From: Deltaproteobacteria bacterium
GTDB taxonomy: Bacteria > Myxococcota_A > UBA796 > UBA2385
Direction of reading: 5' to 3'
Length of the DNA: 64,000 nucleotides
Assembly (NCBI GenBank): GCA_016792625.1
Contig: JAEUKK010000033.1
Location: 32,278-96,277 of the forward strand
In this document: piece after piece, positions 8,032 through 16,259 of the stretch
Position numbering within the stretch: the stretch's first letter is position 1
Layout: each line of letters starts with the position of its first letter
Notes under the pieces: model-generated
What the model was told of the DNA's origin: nothing
The model's input: only the letters and a program-made list of their open reading frames with translations
The model's database searches: none
Program-made: the position numbers and the translations under genes

Positions 8032-9693
8032 ATGCGCACCCGCACCCGCACCTTCAGCCTGGCCGCTGTCCTCCTCCTCCCCTGGCTGCTGCTCGCGGCG
8101 GCGCCCCCGCCTGAGCGCGCGCGCAAGGGCATGGTCGCCGCCGATCACCGCCTCGCCAGCGCGGCGGGGGCCGAGCTGCTCGCCCAGGGGGGCAACGCGG
8201 TGGATGGCGTGGTGGCCGCTGCTCTGGCGGCCGGCGTTGTGCAGCCCTCGGCCAGCGGCCTCGGCGGGGGCGGCTTCGCGGTGCTCGTCGGCGCTGACGG
8301 CCAGCCGCGGGCGCTCGACTTCCGCGAGGTGGCGCCAGCGGCGGCCCACCGCGACATGTTCGTGCAGAGCGCTGATCCCAAGGCCAGCGTGGCGGGCGGC
8401 CTCGCCGTGGCCGTGCCGATGGAGGCGCAGGGCCTCGCGCTGCTCCACCAGCGCCACGGCGCCCTGCCCTGGGCCAAGGTGGTCGCCCCGGCCCAGAAGC
8501 TGGCGGCTGGTGGCTTCGAGCCGGGCACGCACCTGCTCAAGTCCTTGAGCGGTGCCGAAGGTGAGCGGCTGGCCGCCGGGCTCTTCGGGCCGGGCGTCAA
8601 GCCCACCGCGGGGGCCCGCGTGCGGCGGGCGCGCCTCGCCGCGGCCCTGAGCAGCCTCGCGCGCACCTCGGGAGAGAGCTTTCGCACCGGTGAGGTCGCG
8701 GCCGATATGGTCGAGGCCGCGCGCGCCGCGGGGGGCGTGCTCACGATGGCGGACCTCAAAGCCGCCGCACCCAAAGACCGGGCGCCCCTGGCGGGCAGCT
8801 ACCGTGGCTGGACGGTGATCACGATGCCGCCGCCGAGCAGCGGGGGCGTGGTGCTGCTGCAGGCCCTCGCTGCGCTCGAGGCCTACGACCTGCGGGGGCT
8901 CGGCCACAACAGCGCAGAGTACCTGCACCTCGTCACCGAGGTCATGAAACATGGCTTCGCCGACCGCGCGCGGCGCATGGGCGACCCGGATCGCGTGACG
9001 GTAGACGTCGCGGCCCTGCTGGCCCCCGCGCGGGTCGAGGCCATCCGCCGCGCGGTGCTGCCCTCCCGTATTTTTGCCCCGGCCCACTACGGCACCCCGG
9101 TCGACCCCGGCCGTGACGCGGGCACCCAGCACATCTCGGCCATGGACGCATCAGGTCTGAGCGTCGCCCTGACCACCACGGTCAACACCAGCTTCGGCAG
9201 CGGCGTGATCAGCCCCAAGTTTGGCGTCGTGCTGAACAATGAGATGGACGACTTTGTGGCCCGGCCCGGGGTGCCCAACGCCTTCGGCTTGGTGGGGAGC
9301 GAGGCCAACGCGGTCGCCCCGGGCGCGCGGCCCCTGTCGAGCATGAGCCCGACCGTGCTCATCGGGCCCGAAGGCCAGCGCATCGCGGTGGGCGCGAGCG
9401 GCGGCCCGTTCATCATCTCGAGCACGCTGCAGGCCATCCTCAACGTGATCGACTTCGGTATGAGCCCGAGCCGGGCGGTGGCCGAGCCGCGGGTGCACCA
9501 CCAGTGGCAGCCCGACGTCTTGATGCTCGACGAGGGCATCTCGGCCGACACGGCGGCCCTGCTGCGGGCCCGCGGCCATGTCACCAAAGAGCTGCCCTTC
9601 TTCTCGGCGGTCCAGCTCATCGCCACCGACGGGCCCGAGCTCATCGGCGGGGCCGACCCCCGCAAGGGCGGCTGGCCGGCCGGCGCGTGGTGA
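8032..9693 (+). CDS. ggt: Gamma-glutamyltransferase (gamma-glutamyltranspeptidase)
   Basis: A 553-residue periplasmic or exported Ntn-hydrolase. It opens with a Sec signal peptide (basic RTRTR then a Leu/Ala core). The family blocks are present in order: GMVAADHRLAS, GGNAVDGVVAAALA, SGLGGGGFAVL, the autocleavage site GTQHISAMDASG with the nucleophile Thr near residue 365, NNEMDDF, SSMSPTVL and GASGGPFIISSTLQ near residue 453. GGTs cleave gamma-glutamyl bonds of glutathione and transfer the glutamyl group; the precursor cuts itself before the Thr. GGAG precedes the ATG. It follows the FAH gene by 32 bases and may be in the same unit. Confidence 0.93.
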   Translation: MRTRTRTFSLAAVLLLPWLLLAAAPPPERARKGMVAADHRLASAAGAELLAQGGNAVDGVVAAALAAGVVQPSASGLGGGGFAVLVGADGQPRALDFREVAPAAAHRDMFVQSADPKASVAGGLAVAVPMEAQGLALLHQRHGALPWAKVVAPAQKLAAGGFEPGTHLLKSLSGAEGERLAAGLFGPGVKPTAGARVRRARLAAALSSLARTSGESFRTGEVAADMVEAARAAGGVLTMADLKAAAPKDRAPLAGSYRGWTVITMPPPSSGGVVLLQALAALEAYDLRGLGHNSAEYLHLVTEVMKHGFADRARRMGDPDRVTVDVAALLAPARVEAIRRAVLPSRIFAPAHYGTPVDPGRDAGTQHISAMDASGLSVALTTTVNTSFGSGVISPKFGVVLNNEMDDFVARPGVPNAFGLVGSEANAVAPGARPLSSMSPTVLIGPEGQRIAVGASGGPFIISSTLQAILNVIDFGMSPSRAVAEPRVHHQWQPDVLMLDEGISADTAALLRARGHVTKELPFFSAVQLIATDGPELIGGADPRKGGWPAGAW

Positions 9694-9760
9694 AGATCGG
9701 GTGCCCATCGGGGAGGCTGTGCTACGCTGCGCCTGTGCCAGCGGCGCACACGGAGGGGTG

Positions 9761-11062
9761 ATGGCGGTCTGGACACGGCGCGGGGTGCTGAGAGCCGGCG
9801 GGCTGGGCGCGGGGGCGCTCGGCCTCGGGCTGGGCGGGGCGCTGCTCCCCGGTCGCGCGCGCGCAGCCGCTCCGGCGGATCGCAAGTTGTTGTTTGTGTT
9901 CTGTCACCGCGGGTGGGACCCCGCTTTTGTGTTCACCCCGCCCGCCGGGGCGGTGCGGGCCGACACGGGCAGCGCGGCCGCCTCGGTGGCCGGCGTCGAC
10001 TTCGTCGACAACCGCAACCGCCCGAAGGTCCGCCGGTTTTTTGAGCGCTGGGGCGGCGAGAGCTGCATCATCAACGGCATCGAGGTGCCCAGCATCGTGC
10101 ACGAGCGCTGCCAGCGCCTGCTGCTCACCGGCTTTGGCGACGCCGGCCGCGACGACTGGCCCTCGATCCTCGCCGCGGCGGGGGGCGACAGCCTCGGCCT
10201 GCCCTACCTCGTGATGGCCGGCGTCTCGTTCACCCGCGAGCACACCGACAAGGTCGTGCGGGTCGGTGATGACGGTCAGCTGCCCCGGCTGTTGCAGGGC
10301 GCGGTCACGTCAGAGATGCGGGGCCTCGGCGGGCTGCGCGGGCCGTCCGAGGCGGCCCAAGCGGCCGAGCAGGCCTACATCCAGGGCCGGCTGGGGCGCG
10401 CCGCGGCGGGCGCCGGCGATCAGGCGGCCTGGGCGGCTGCCCAGCTCGAGGCCCTGCAGCGGGTCGACCGCCTCTCGGCGCTGCGCGGCTCGGTCGACCT
10501 CTCGGTGCCGGGCGGCGGCTGCGAGCGCGACCTGACCGACGACGCGGCCACCGTGATGACCGCGATGGAGCTCGGCCTCAGCCGCTGCGCGATGATCCAG
10601 AGCGATGGCTGGTGCAGCAACGGGTGGGACACGCACACCGGCAACGACCGCCAAGCCCTGCACTACGACGGTCTTTTCGGCTATCTCGACGAGATCATGA
10701 CCGACCGGGCGGGCCGGGTGAGCCCCACCGGCCGGGCCCTCGCCGACGAGCTGACCATCGTCGTGCTCAGCGAGATGGGCCGCTCGCCCAGCCCGAACTC
10801 GGCCGGCGGCAAGGACCACTGGCCCTACACCACGGCCCTGTTGATCGGGGCGGGTGTGCGGGGCGGCCAGACGCTGGGCGCGGTCGACGGGGAGGGCAAA
10901 GGGGTGGCCCTGGACCTCGACAGCGGGGCCACGGGAGCGGGAGGCGAGCTCATCGGCGCGGGCCACTTCGGCGCCACCCTGCTCACCTTGGGCGGGGTCT
11001 CGCCGGGGGACGTGGGCCTCAGCCAGCCGCCCATCCGCGCTGCCCTCGCCGAGGAGGCCTGA
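9761..11062 (+). CDS. DUF1501 family protein, Tat-exported
   Basis: A 433-residue protein with a twin-arginine leader (TRRGVLRAGGLGAGALGLGL, then ARA-AA) and DUF1501 blocks: LLFVFCHRGWDPAF, GWDTHTGNDRQALHYDGLFGYLDEI, ELTIVVLSEMGRSP and GGKDHWPYTTALLIGAGVRGG. DUF1501 proteins belong to the alkaline phosphatase/sulfatase-like fold; in Planctomycetes and Myxococcota they are commonly encoded beside haem-containing DUF1549/1588-type proteins, as here. Their reaction is not established. The ATG is preceded by GGAGG. Its stop shares a base with the start of the next gene (TGATG), so this begins a four-gene set. Confidence 0.88.
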   Translation: MAVWTRRGVLRAGGLGAGALGLGLGGALLPGRARAAAPADRKLLFVFCHRGWDPAFVFTPPAGAVRADTGSAAASVAGVDFVDNRNRPKVRRFFERWGGESCIINGIEVPSIVHERCQRLLLTGFGDAGRDDWPSILAAAGGDSLGLPYLVMAGVSFTREHTDKVVRVGDDGQLPRLLQGAVTSEMRGLGGLRGPSEAAQAAEQAYIQGRLGRAAAGAGDQAAWAAAQLEALQRVDRLSALRGSVDLSVPGGGCERDLTDDAATVMTAMELGLSRCAMIQSDGWCSNGWDTHTGNDRQALHYDGLFGYLDEIMTDRAGRVSPTGRALADELTIVVLSEMGRSPSPNSAGGKDHWPYTTALLIGAGVRGGQTLGAVDGEGKGVALDLDSGATGAGGELIGAGHFGATLLTLGGVSPGDVGLSQPPIRAALAEEA

Positions 11063-11964
11063 TGCGCGCCCTGCTCGGTGTTGTGGTCATCAGCGGCTGC
11101 GCGCAGCCGGCGGTCAAGGTAGTCTGCCCCGCCGGCGCGACCCTGGGGGAGGATGGCCGCTGCTACGTCGAGGTCGCTGTCGAGGATACGGGAGGGGAGG
11201 GCGGTGGCCTGACCGAGGAGCCTGGCCCGCCGCTGCCCGACCTCGCCGCAGACGACATCACCCCCGCCTACGACAGCGCGGGGCTGGTCGCGGCCCTCGA
11301 CGACGCGCTGCAGCACGGGCTCCCGACCCCTGCCGATATGATTGAGCCCTACCTCGCCATCATGGCGGAGGGCGACCCTTACTGCCCTGGTCAGCCCAAT
11401 GACCTGGACGGTCGGTGGCTGCTCGGCTGCCTCGCCCTCAGCGGCGCGTATTATTCGGGCATCGCCTTCTGGGAGCAGGACCTGCGGGCCGGTCACAACG
11501 AGGGCCTCTCTGGCGACTTCCGCCTCAAGGACAGCGAGGGCTACACGCTGGAGGTCGGCGGCGCCGCGGGGTGGAGCATCTCGGACGGCGTCCCCCGGGG
11601 TGGTGGGGTCTTCGCCCACGGCAGCGTGCTCTGGGAGCGTGACAGCCGCTGGATGGGCGAGGTGCTGAGCTGGTCTTGGGATGGTGAGTTCAACCTCGAC
11701 GAGCGGAGCATCGTGCTGCGCGGCTCTTTCGGCTTTCGCAGCCACTACATCAGCTTTGAGAACGCGCTGCTGACCCCGACCTGTCGGGGTGGGAGCGGGG
11801 TGCTCCGTCTGCGCGACCCCAACGGTCCCTGGCATGAGCTCGACTACGGCGGGGCCTGCGCGCCCTGCGCGGTGCACCGCTTCCCGGGCCAGCCCGACGA
11901 CGAGGTCTGCTATGACCTCTCCCCCCTCGTGGAGCCGCTGCTCACGCGGCTGGAGGGCGAATGA
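11062..11964 (+). CDS. Hypothetical lipoprotein
   Basis: A 300-residue predicted lipoprotein that I do not recognise. It begins with a short signal (MRALLGVVVISGC) whose lipobox Cys is residue 13, followed by an acidic Gly-rich linker (EDTGGEGGG). The body has a Cys-containing, Trp- and aromatic-rich beta-type pattern with DLDGRWLLGCLALSG, SYY/AYYSG segments and paired cysteines near the end (GGACAPCAV). Its TGATG start overlap with the DUF1501 gene and ATGA overlap with the haem lipoprotein gene place it firmly in that operon. It is probably an outer-surface or periplasmic partner of those proteins. Confidence 0.75.
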   Translation: MRALLGVVVISGCAQPAVKVVCPAGATLGEDGRCYVEVAVEDTGGEGGGLTEEPGPPLPDLAADDITPAYDSAGLVAALDDALQHGLPTPADMIEPYLAIMAEGDPYCPGQPNDLDGRWLLGCLALSGAYYSGIAFWEQDLRAGHNEGLSGDFRLKDSEGYTLEVGGAAGWSISDGVPRGGGVFAHGSVLWERDSRWMGEVLSWSWDGEFNLDERSIVLRGSFGFRSHYISFENALLTPTCRGGSGVLRLRDPNGPWHELDYGGACAPCAVHRFPGQPDDEVCYDLSPLVEPLLTRLEGE

Positions 11965-13697
11965 GCCCGCTCCGCCGCACCTCTCCCGTGTGTTCCGTGC
12001 CTCCCGGGCTTTTGCGCCTCCCCCTTTGGATCGGGGTGCTCGGCGCCTGTGATCCCGGGGTCCAGACCCGCGAGGGCAAGCTGGTCGAGGTCCCCGTCGA
12101 GTCCCCCGCGGACAGCGGCGGCGAGACCACCCCGCCCGAGGTCGAGGCCCCGCCGCTGCAGCCGCTCGACGCCCCCCGTCTGCTGCGCCGCATCAGCCTC
12201 GACCTGCGCGGCAGCCTGCCCACGGCCGCCGAGCTCGACGCCGTCGCCGCCGACCCGGCTGCCCTCGACCCCCTGATCGAGACCTACTTGGCCGACCCGG
12301 CCCTGCGTGAGCGCATGGTCGACCTGCTCGCCGAACAGTGGTGGACCCGGGTCGACGAGTTTGACGTGCGCTACGAGGACTACGACCTGCGGGCGACCGA
12401 GGAGTTTCCCTTTGAGCGCAGCGTGGGCGAGGAGCCCCTGCGCCTCGCCGCCCACGTCATCGCCGAGGACCTGCCCTGGTCTGAGGTGGTCACCGCCGAC
12501 TACACCGTGGCCAACGAGGTCCTCGGCGCGCTGTGGCCGCTCGACTACCCTGCGGGTGAGACGGGCTGGAAGGTCACCCGCTACACAGACGACCGCCCGC
12601 CGGCCGGCGCGCTGGCCACCAACGGGCTGTGGTGGCGCTACACCACCACCCCTTCGAACATGAACCGGGGCCGGGCCTCGGCGCTGAGCCGCATCTTCCT
12701 CTGCGTCGACTACATCGCCCGGCCCATTAATTTCAGCGCCGCGTCGACTGATCTCGCCGACCCGGAAGAGGCCATCCGCACCGACCCCTACTGCCTCAAC
12801 TGCCACAGCTCGCTCGACCCGATCGCGGCGAGCTTCTTTGGCTTCTGGTGGCGCTCTCTCTACTCCCGCATCGAGGAGGATCGGTACCACCCCGAGCGTG
12901 AGGTGCTCGCTGAAGAGACGCTGGGCCTCTCTCCCGCCTGGTTCGGTGAGCCGATCAGCGGCCTCGCTGAGCTGGGGCCCGCCGTGGCCAGCGACCCGCG
13001 CTTCACGTCCTGTGCGGTCGAGACGCTGAGCCGCGGGCTGCTGCGGCGGCCGATGACCCCCGAGGACCAGGCCCAGCTCGAGGCCCTGCGCCGCAGCTTC
13101 CTCGAGGGGGGCTCACGCCCGAAGGCCCTGCTGCGGGCCATCCTCGCCACGCCGCACTACCGGGCCGCCGCGGTGGACGCCGGCGCCGACGCCGCGTGGG
13201 AGGCCCGCGAGACGACCGCCCGGCTGTTGAGCCCCGAGCAGCTCGAGCGCAGCCTCGCCGAGGCCACCGGCCTTGACTGGACCAGCGAGGGCTTCGCGCA
13301 GCTGCGCAATGATGAGGTCGGCTACCGCATCCTCGCAGGCGGCGTCAACGGGATCAGCGTGGTGGAGCCTCAGCTGCGCCCCAACCTCACCTCGGCCCTG
13401 GTCACCCGCCGGGCGGCGGAGGGGGCCGCAGAGGCCGCCGTCCAAGCCGCAGTGGCCGACCCTGCGGGCAACCGCCTGCTGCCCGGCTTCGACCCCGCGC
13501 TGCTGCCGGGTGACCCGAACTTTGACCTGCTGCTGCAGGGGCTCGCCTGGCGGCTGCACGCCGCGCCCCTCGCAGACGCCGACGCTGCGGCGCTCACCGC
13601 GCTGTGGACCACCGTCGCCGCCGCCGATGGCCCCGAGGCGGCCTGGGCCAGCCTGACCTCGGCCCTGCTGCAGGACCCGCTCTTCCTCACCTATTGA
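11961..13697 (+). CDS. DUF1549/DUF1588-type haem-binding lipoprotein
   Basis: The 578-residue protein has a signal ending in a lipobox (GVLGAC) and an acidic/Pro linker. It then shows the DUF1549-like opening (RLLRRISLDLRGSLPTAAELD, ADPALRERMVDLLAEQWW) and DUF1588/1592-like segments (NRGRASALSRIFLCVDYIARP, then a single c-type haem site CLNCH at residues 278-282 followed by SLDPIAASFFGFWW). Later blocks (SRGLLRRPMTPEDQAQLEALRRSF, LLRAILATPHYR) are typical of the same group. Such proteins accompany DUF1501 proteins and are presumed redox or enzyme partners. The start overlaps the preceding stop as ATGA. Confidence 0.82.
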   Translation: MSPLRRTSPVCSVPPGLLRLPLWIGVLGACDPGVQTREGKLVEVPVESPADSGGETTPPEVEAPPLQPLDAPRLLRRISLDLRGSLPTAAELDAVAADPAALDPLIETYLADPALRERMVDLLAEQWWTRVDEFDVRYEDYDLRATEEFPFERSVGEEPLRLAAHVIAEDLPWSEVVTADYTVANEVLGALWPLDYPAGETGWKVTRYTDDRPPAGALATNGLWWRYTTTPSNMNRGRASALSRIFLCVDYIARPINFSAASTDLADPEEAIRTDPYCLNCHSSLDPIAASFFGFWWRSLYSRIEEDRYHPEREVLAEETLGLSPAWFGEPISGLAELGPAVASDPRFTSCAVETLSRGLLRRPMTPEDQAQLEALRRSFLEGGSRPKALLRAILATPHYRAAAVDAGADAAWEARETTARLLSPEQLERSLAEATGLDWTSEGFAQLRNDEVGYRILAGGVNGISVVEPQLRPNLTSALVTRRAAEGAAEAAVQAAVADPAGNRLLPGFDPALLPGDPNFDLLLQGLAWRLHAAPLADADAAALTALWTTVAAADGPEAAWASLTSALLQDPLFLTY

Positions 13698-13777
13698 GCC
13701 CGCGCCGCCTCCGCGCGGCGCCGCGGCGGCCCCCGCTGACTCCGCTGGCCGCGCTCCCTCCTCCCTTGGCCTGCCTG

Positions 13778-14203
13778 ATGTGCCCTCGCCCCCTCCCCCT
13801 CCGCTCCCTCTCCCTCGGGCTGCTGCTCGGCCTGCTCGCCTGCGGCGACAAGGGGGAGCCGGATGGGGGCGGTGAAGGAGCGGAGGCCACCGACACCGCT
13901 GACACGGGAGGGGAGGGCGACGGCGCGGGGCCCGTGGATTGTGGGGACCCCACTGGCCTGAGCTGGGACGCCTTCGGCGCGGGCTTCTTCCGCACCTACT
14001 GCACCGCTTGCCACAGCAGCACCACCCCGGATCGCCACGGCGCGCCTCCCGGCGTCGATCTCGACACCGAAGAGGCGGTGCGCACCCTCGGCCCGCGTGT
14101 GCGCGCCCGCACGCTGGACGCGCAGACCATGCCGGTCGGCGGCGGCGTGCTCGAAGAGGACCGCGTGCTGCTCGACCGGTACCTCTGCCTGAACGGGGCC
14201 TGA
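13778..14203 (+). CDS. Small c-type cytochrome lipoprotein
   Basis: A 141-residue lipoprotein: hydrophobic leader SLGLLLGLLACG with the lipobox Cys, then a Gly/Asp/Thr-rich spacer containing DTADTGGEG, then a mono-haem domain. The haem site is YCTACHS (Cys75, Cys78, His79), and QTMPVGGG about 40 residues later supplies a plausible distal Met ligand. It is the last gene of the DUF1501 set and could pass electrons to or from the larger haem lipoprotein. I chose this ATG because the residues before it in the open frame are Arg/Pro-rich and the leader starts cleanly here. Only ten bases separate its stop from the convergent YgiQ gene. Confidence 0.82.
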   Translation: MCPRPLPLRSLSLGLLLGLLACGDKGEPDGGGEGAEATDTADTGGEGDGAGPVDCGDPTGLSWDAFGAGFFRTYCTACHSSTTPDRHGAPPGVDLDTEEAVRTLGPRVRARTLDAQTMPVGGGVLEEDRVLLDRYLCLNGA

Positions 14204-14213
14204 GCGGCGGCGA

Positions 14214-16199
14214 TCAGCCGCAGGGGCTGGCTGCGACGGCCTCCCAGGCTTGCTCGGCCTCCTCCTCGGGGCTGGCCCGCTCGATCTGGGCCCCCATCGC
14301 GCCCTCGGCGGCGTGGGTGTCGTAGCGCAGCCGCCCGGCGGTGGGCTTGGTCCAGCTCCCCCAGGCGGGGCCGGGCGGGACGAGCTTGTCGTGCCCATGA
14401 CCGATCAGGTCGGTGCGACCCCAGGCCTGCAGCGCCTCGCGTACGTGGGGGGCCTCCTCTTTTTTCCAGTAGAAGAGCAGGGCCCGCTGGCGGCTGCGCT
14501 CCTTGAGGCCGCGGGCCACCGGCAGGGGCTCCTTCGTGTGCGGATCGACGCCGCTGACGTACATCGCGGTGGCCAGCGTGGCCGGGGTCGGCATGAACAT
14601 CTGCACTTGGCGCGGCCGCAGGCCCTGCGCCTTCATGTACAGGGCCAGCTCGATGCACTCGGTCGGGCCCGTGCCCGGGTGGGCGCACTGGAAATAGGGC
14701 ACGAGGAACTGCTTCTTGCCCGCCTCTTCGTTTGCTTTCATAAAACGCTGCATGAAGGCCGTGAAGTAGCCAGAGCCAGGCTTGCGCATCTGGTGCAGGG
14801 CGCGCTCGCTGGCGTGCTCGGGCGCGACGCTGAGCTGACCCTGGGTGTGGTGCAGCGCGAGCTCCTCGACGAACTCATCGTCCAGCGAGGCGAGATCGTA
14901 GCGGATGCCCGAGTTCACGAACACCTTGCGCACCCCAGGGGTCGCCCGCAGGTCGCGCAGGAGCTGGATGTAGGGCTTGTGGTCGGTGCCGTAATGTTTG
15001 CAGCGCACGGGGTGCAGGCAGGACACGCGCCGGCAGACGGCGTTCGCCTCGTCGCTGGTGCACCGCATGTGGAACATATTGGCCGTCGGCCCGCCCAGAT
15101 CGGTGATGATGCCGTTCCAACCGGGCGCTTCGACCATGCGCGCCACCTCGCGCTTGACGCTCTCAGCCGAGCGGCTGACCACGTCTTTGCCCTGGTGGAT
15201 GGTCAGGGCGCAGAAGCTGCACCCGCCGCTGCAGCCGCGGTTGACCATTACGCTGCCCTGGATGCTCTGCAGGGCGGGGATCGGCGCGCGGTAGCAGGGG
15301 TGGGCCTGGTTCGCGAAGGGCAGCTCGTGGAGGCGGTCAAGCTCCTCTGTGGTCAGGGCGGCGGCGGGCGGGTTCTGCACCACCCAACGGTCACCGTGCT
15401 GCTGGATCAGCGTGCGCCCGCACGACGGGTTGCTCTCGCGGTACATCAGCACCGTGAGCTGGTTGAAGGCCGCCGGGTCGGCCCGGCAGGCGTCGAGGCT
15501 GGGCAGGGTGATGACCTCGGGGCCCGCCGGCGGCGGCGCGCCCCCGCCCGTCGCCCAGGCCACGCCGGGGATCCCGCGGCAGTCGGCGATCGTGCCGCCC
15601 GCGTCGAGGGCGTCGGCGATCGCGATGACCTGGCGCTCGCCCATGCCGTAGACGACGAGATCGGCCTTGGCCTCGAGCAAGATGGAGCCGCGGATCTTCT
15701 CCTGCCAGAAGTCGTAGTGGGCGAGGCGGCGCAGGCTGGCCTCGACCCCGCCAGCGATGACCGGCACGCCCTTGTAGGCCTGCTTGATCCGGCCGGTGTA
15801 GGGGATGGTGGCGCGGTCGGGGCGGTGACCGGCGACCCCGTCGGGCGTGTAGGCGTCGGAGCTGCGCAGGCGGCGGGCCGCGGTGAACTTGTTCACCATC
15901 GTGTCCATGTTGCCCGCGGTCACGCCAAAGAAGAGGCGCGGCCGGCCGAGCGTGGTGAACGCGGCGGGGTCGGTCCAGTCGGGCTGGGCGATGATGCCGA
16001 CGCTGTAGCCGTGCGCCTCGAGCCACCGGCCGACCGCTGCGACGCCCCAGCTGGGGTGGTCGACGTAGGCGTCACCGGTCACCAGGATAATGTCGAGCTG
16101 CTCGCCGGGGGCGAGCTCGTCGACGCTCATCGGGAGGAAGGGGCGGTGACGCGCGGGGCGGCGCGCGCCATTGGGCGGGGGCAGAGGAGGGGCGACCAT
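14214..16199 (-). CDS. ygiQ: YgiQ family radical SAM protein
   Basis: The 661-residue protein matches the YgiQ family over its length. The N-terminal block contains RPFLPMSVDEL and IILVTGDAYVDHPSWG, followed by FFGVTAGNMDTMVNKFTA, VIAGGVEASLRRLAHYD and YGMGERQ. The radical-SAM cluster motif is GCSGGCSFC near residue 326 (CxxxCxxC). Later family markers are DLGGPTANM, VAPEHAS, KKQFLVPYFQCAHPGT and VQMFMPTP. It binds a 4Fe-4S cluster and S-adenosylmethionine; the reaction has not been established for the family. The start keeps the RPFLPMS region that other family members have about 30 residues in. The ribosome-binding site is weak. Confidence 0.92.
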   Translation of the reverse strand: MVAPPLPPPNGARRPARHRPFLPMSVDELAPGEQLDIILVTGDAYVDHPSWGVAAVGRWLEAHGYSVGIIAQPDWTDPAAFTTLGRPRLFFGVTAGNMDTMVNKFTAARRLRSSDAYTPDGVAGHRPDRATIPYTGRIKQAYKGVPVIAGGVEASLRRLAHYDFWQEKIRGSILLEAKADLVVYGMGERQVIAIADALDAGGTIADCRGIPGVAWATGGGAPPPAGPEVITLPSLDACRADPAAFNQLTVLMYRESNPSCGRTLIQQHGDRWVVQNPPAAALTTEELDRLHELPFANQAHPCYRAPIPALQSIQGSVMVNRGCSGGCSFCALTIHQGKDVVSRSAESVKREVARMVEAPGWNGIITDLGGPTANMFHMRCTSDEANAVCRRVSCLHPVRCKHYGTDHKPYIQLLRDLRATPGVRKVFVNSGIRYDLASLDDEFVEELALHHTQGQLSVAPEHASERALHQMRKPGSGYFTAFMQRFMKANEEAGKKQFLVPYFQCAHPGTGPTECIELALYMKAQGLRPRQVQMFMPTPATLATAMYVSGVDPHTKEPLPVARGLKERSRQRALLFYWKKEEAPHVREALQAWGRTDLIGHGHDKLVPPGPAWGSWTKPTAGRLRYDTHAAEGAMGAQIERASPEEEAEQAWEAVAASPCG

Positions 16200-16259
16200 C
16201 GGTGTTCCGGGGCTGGTGCCGAGCGCCTATCCCGCCCGGGGGCCGATCCCCGCGGCTGC

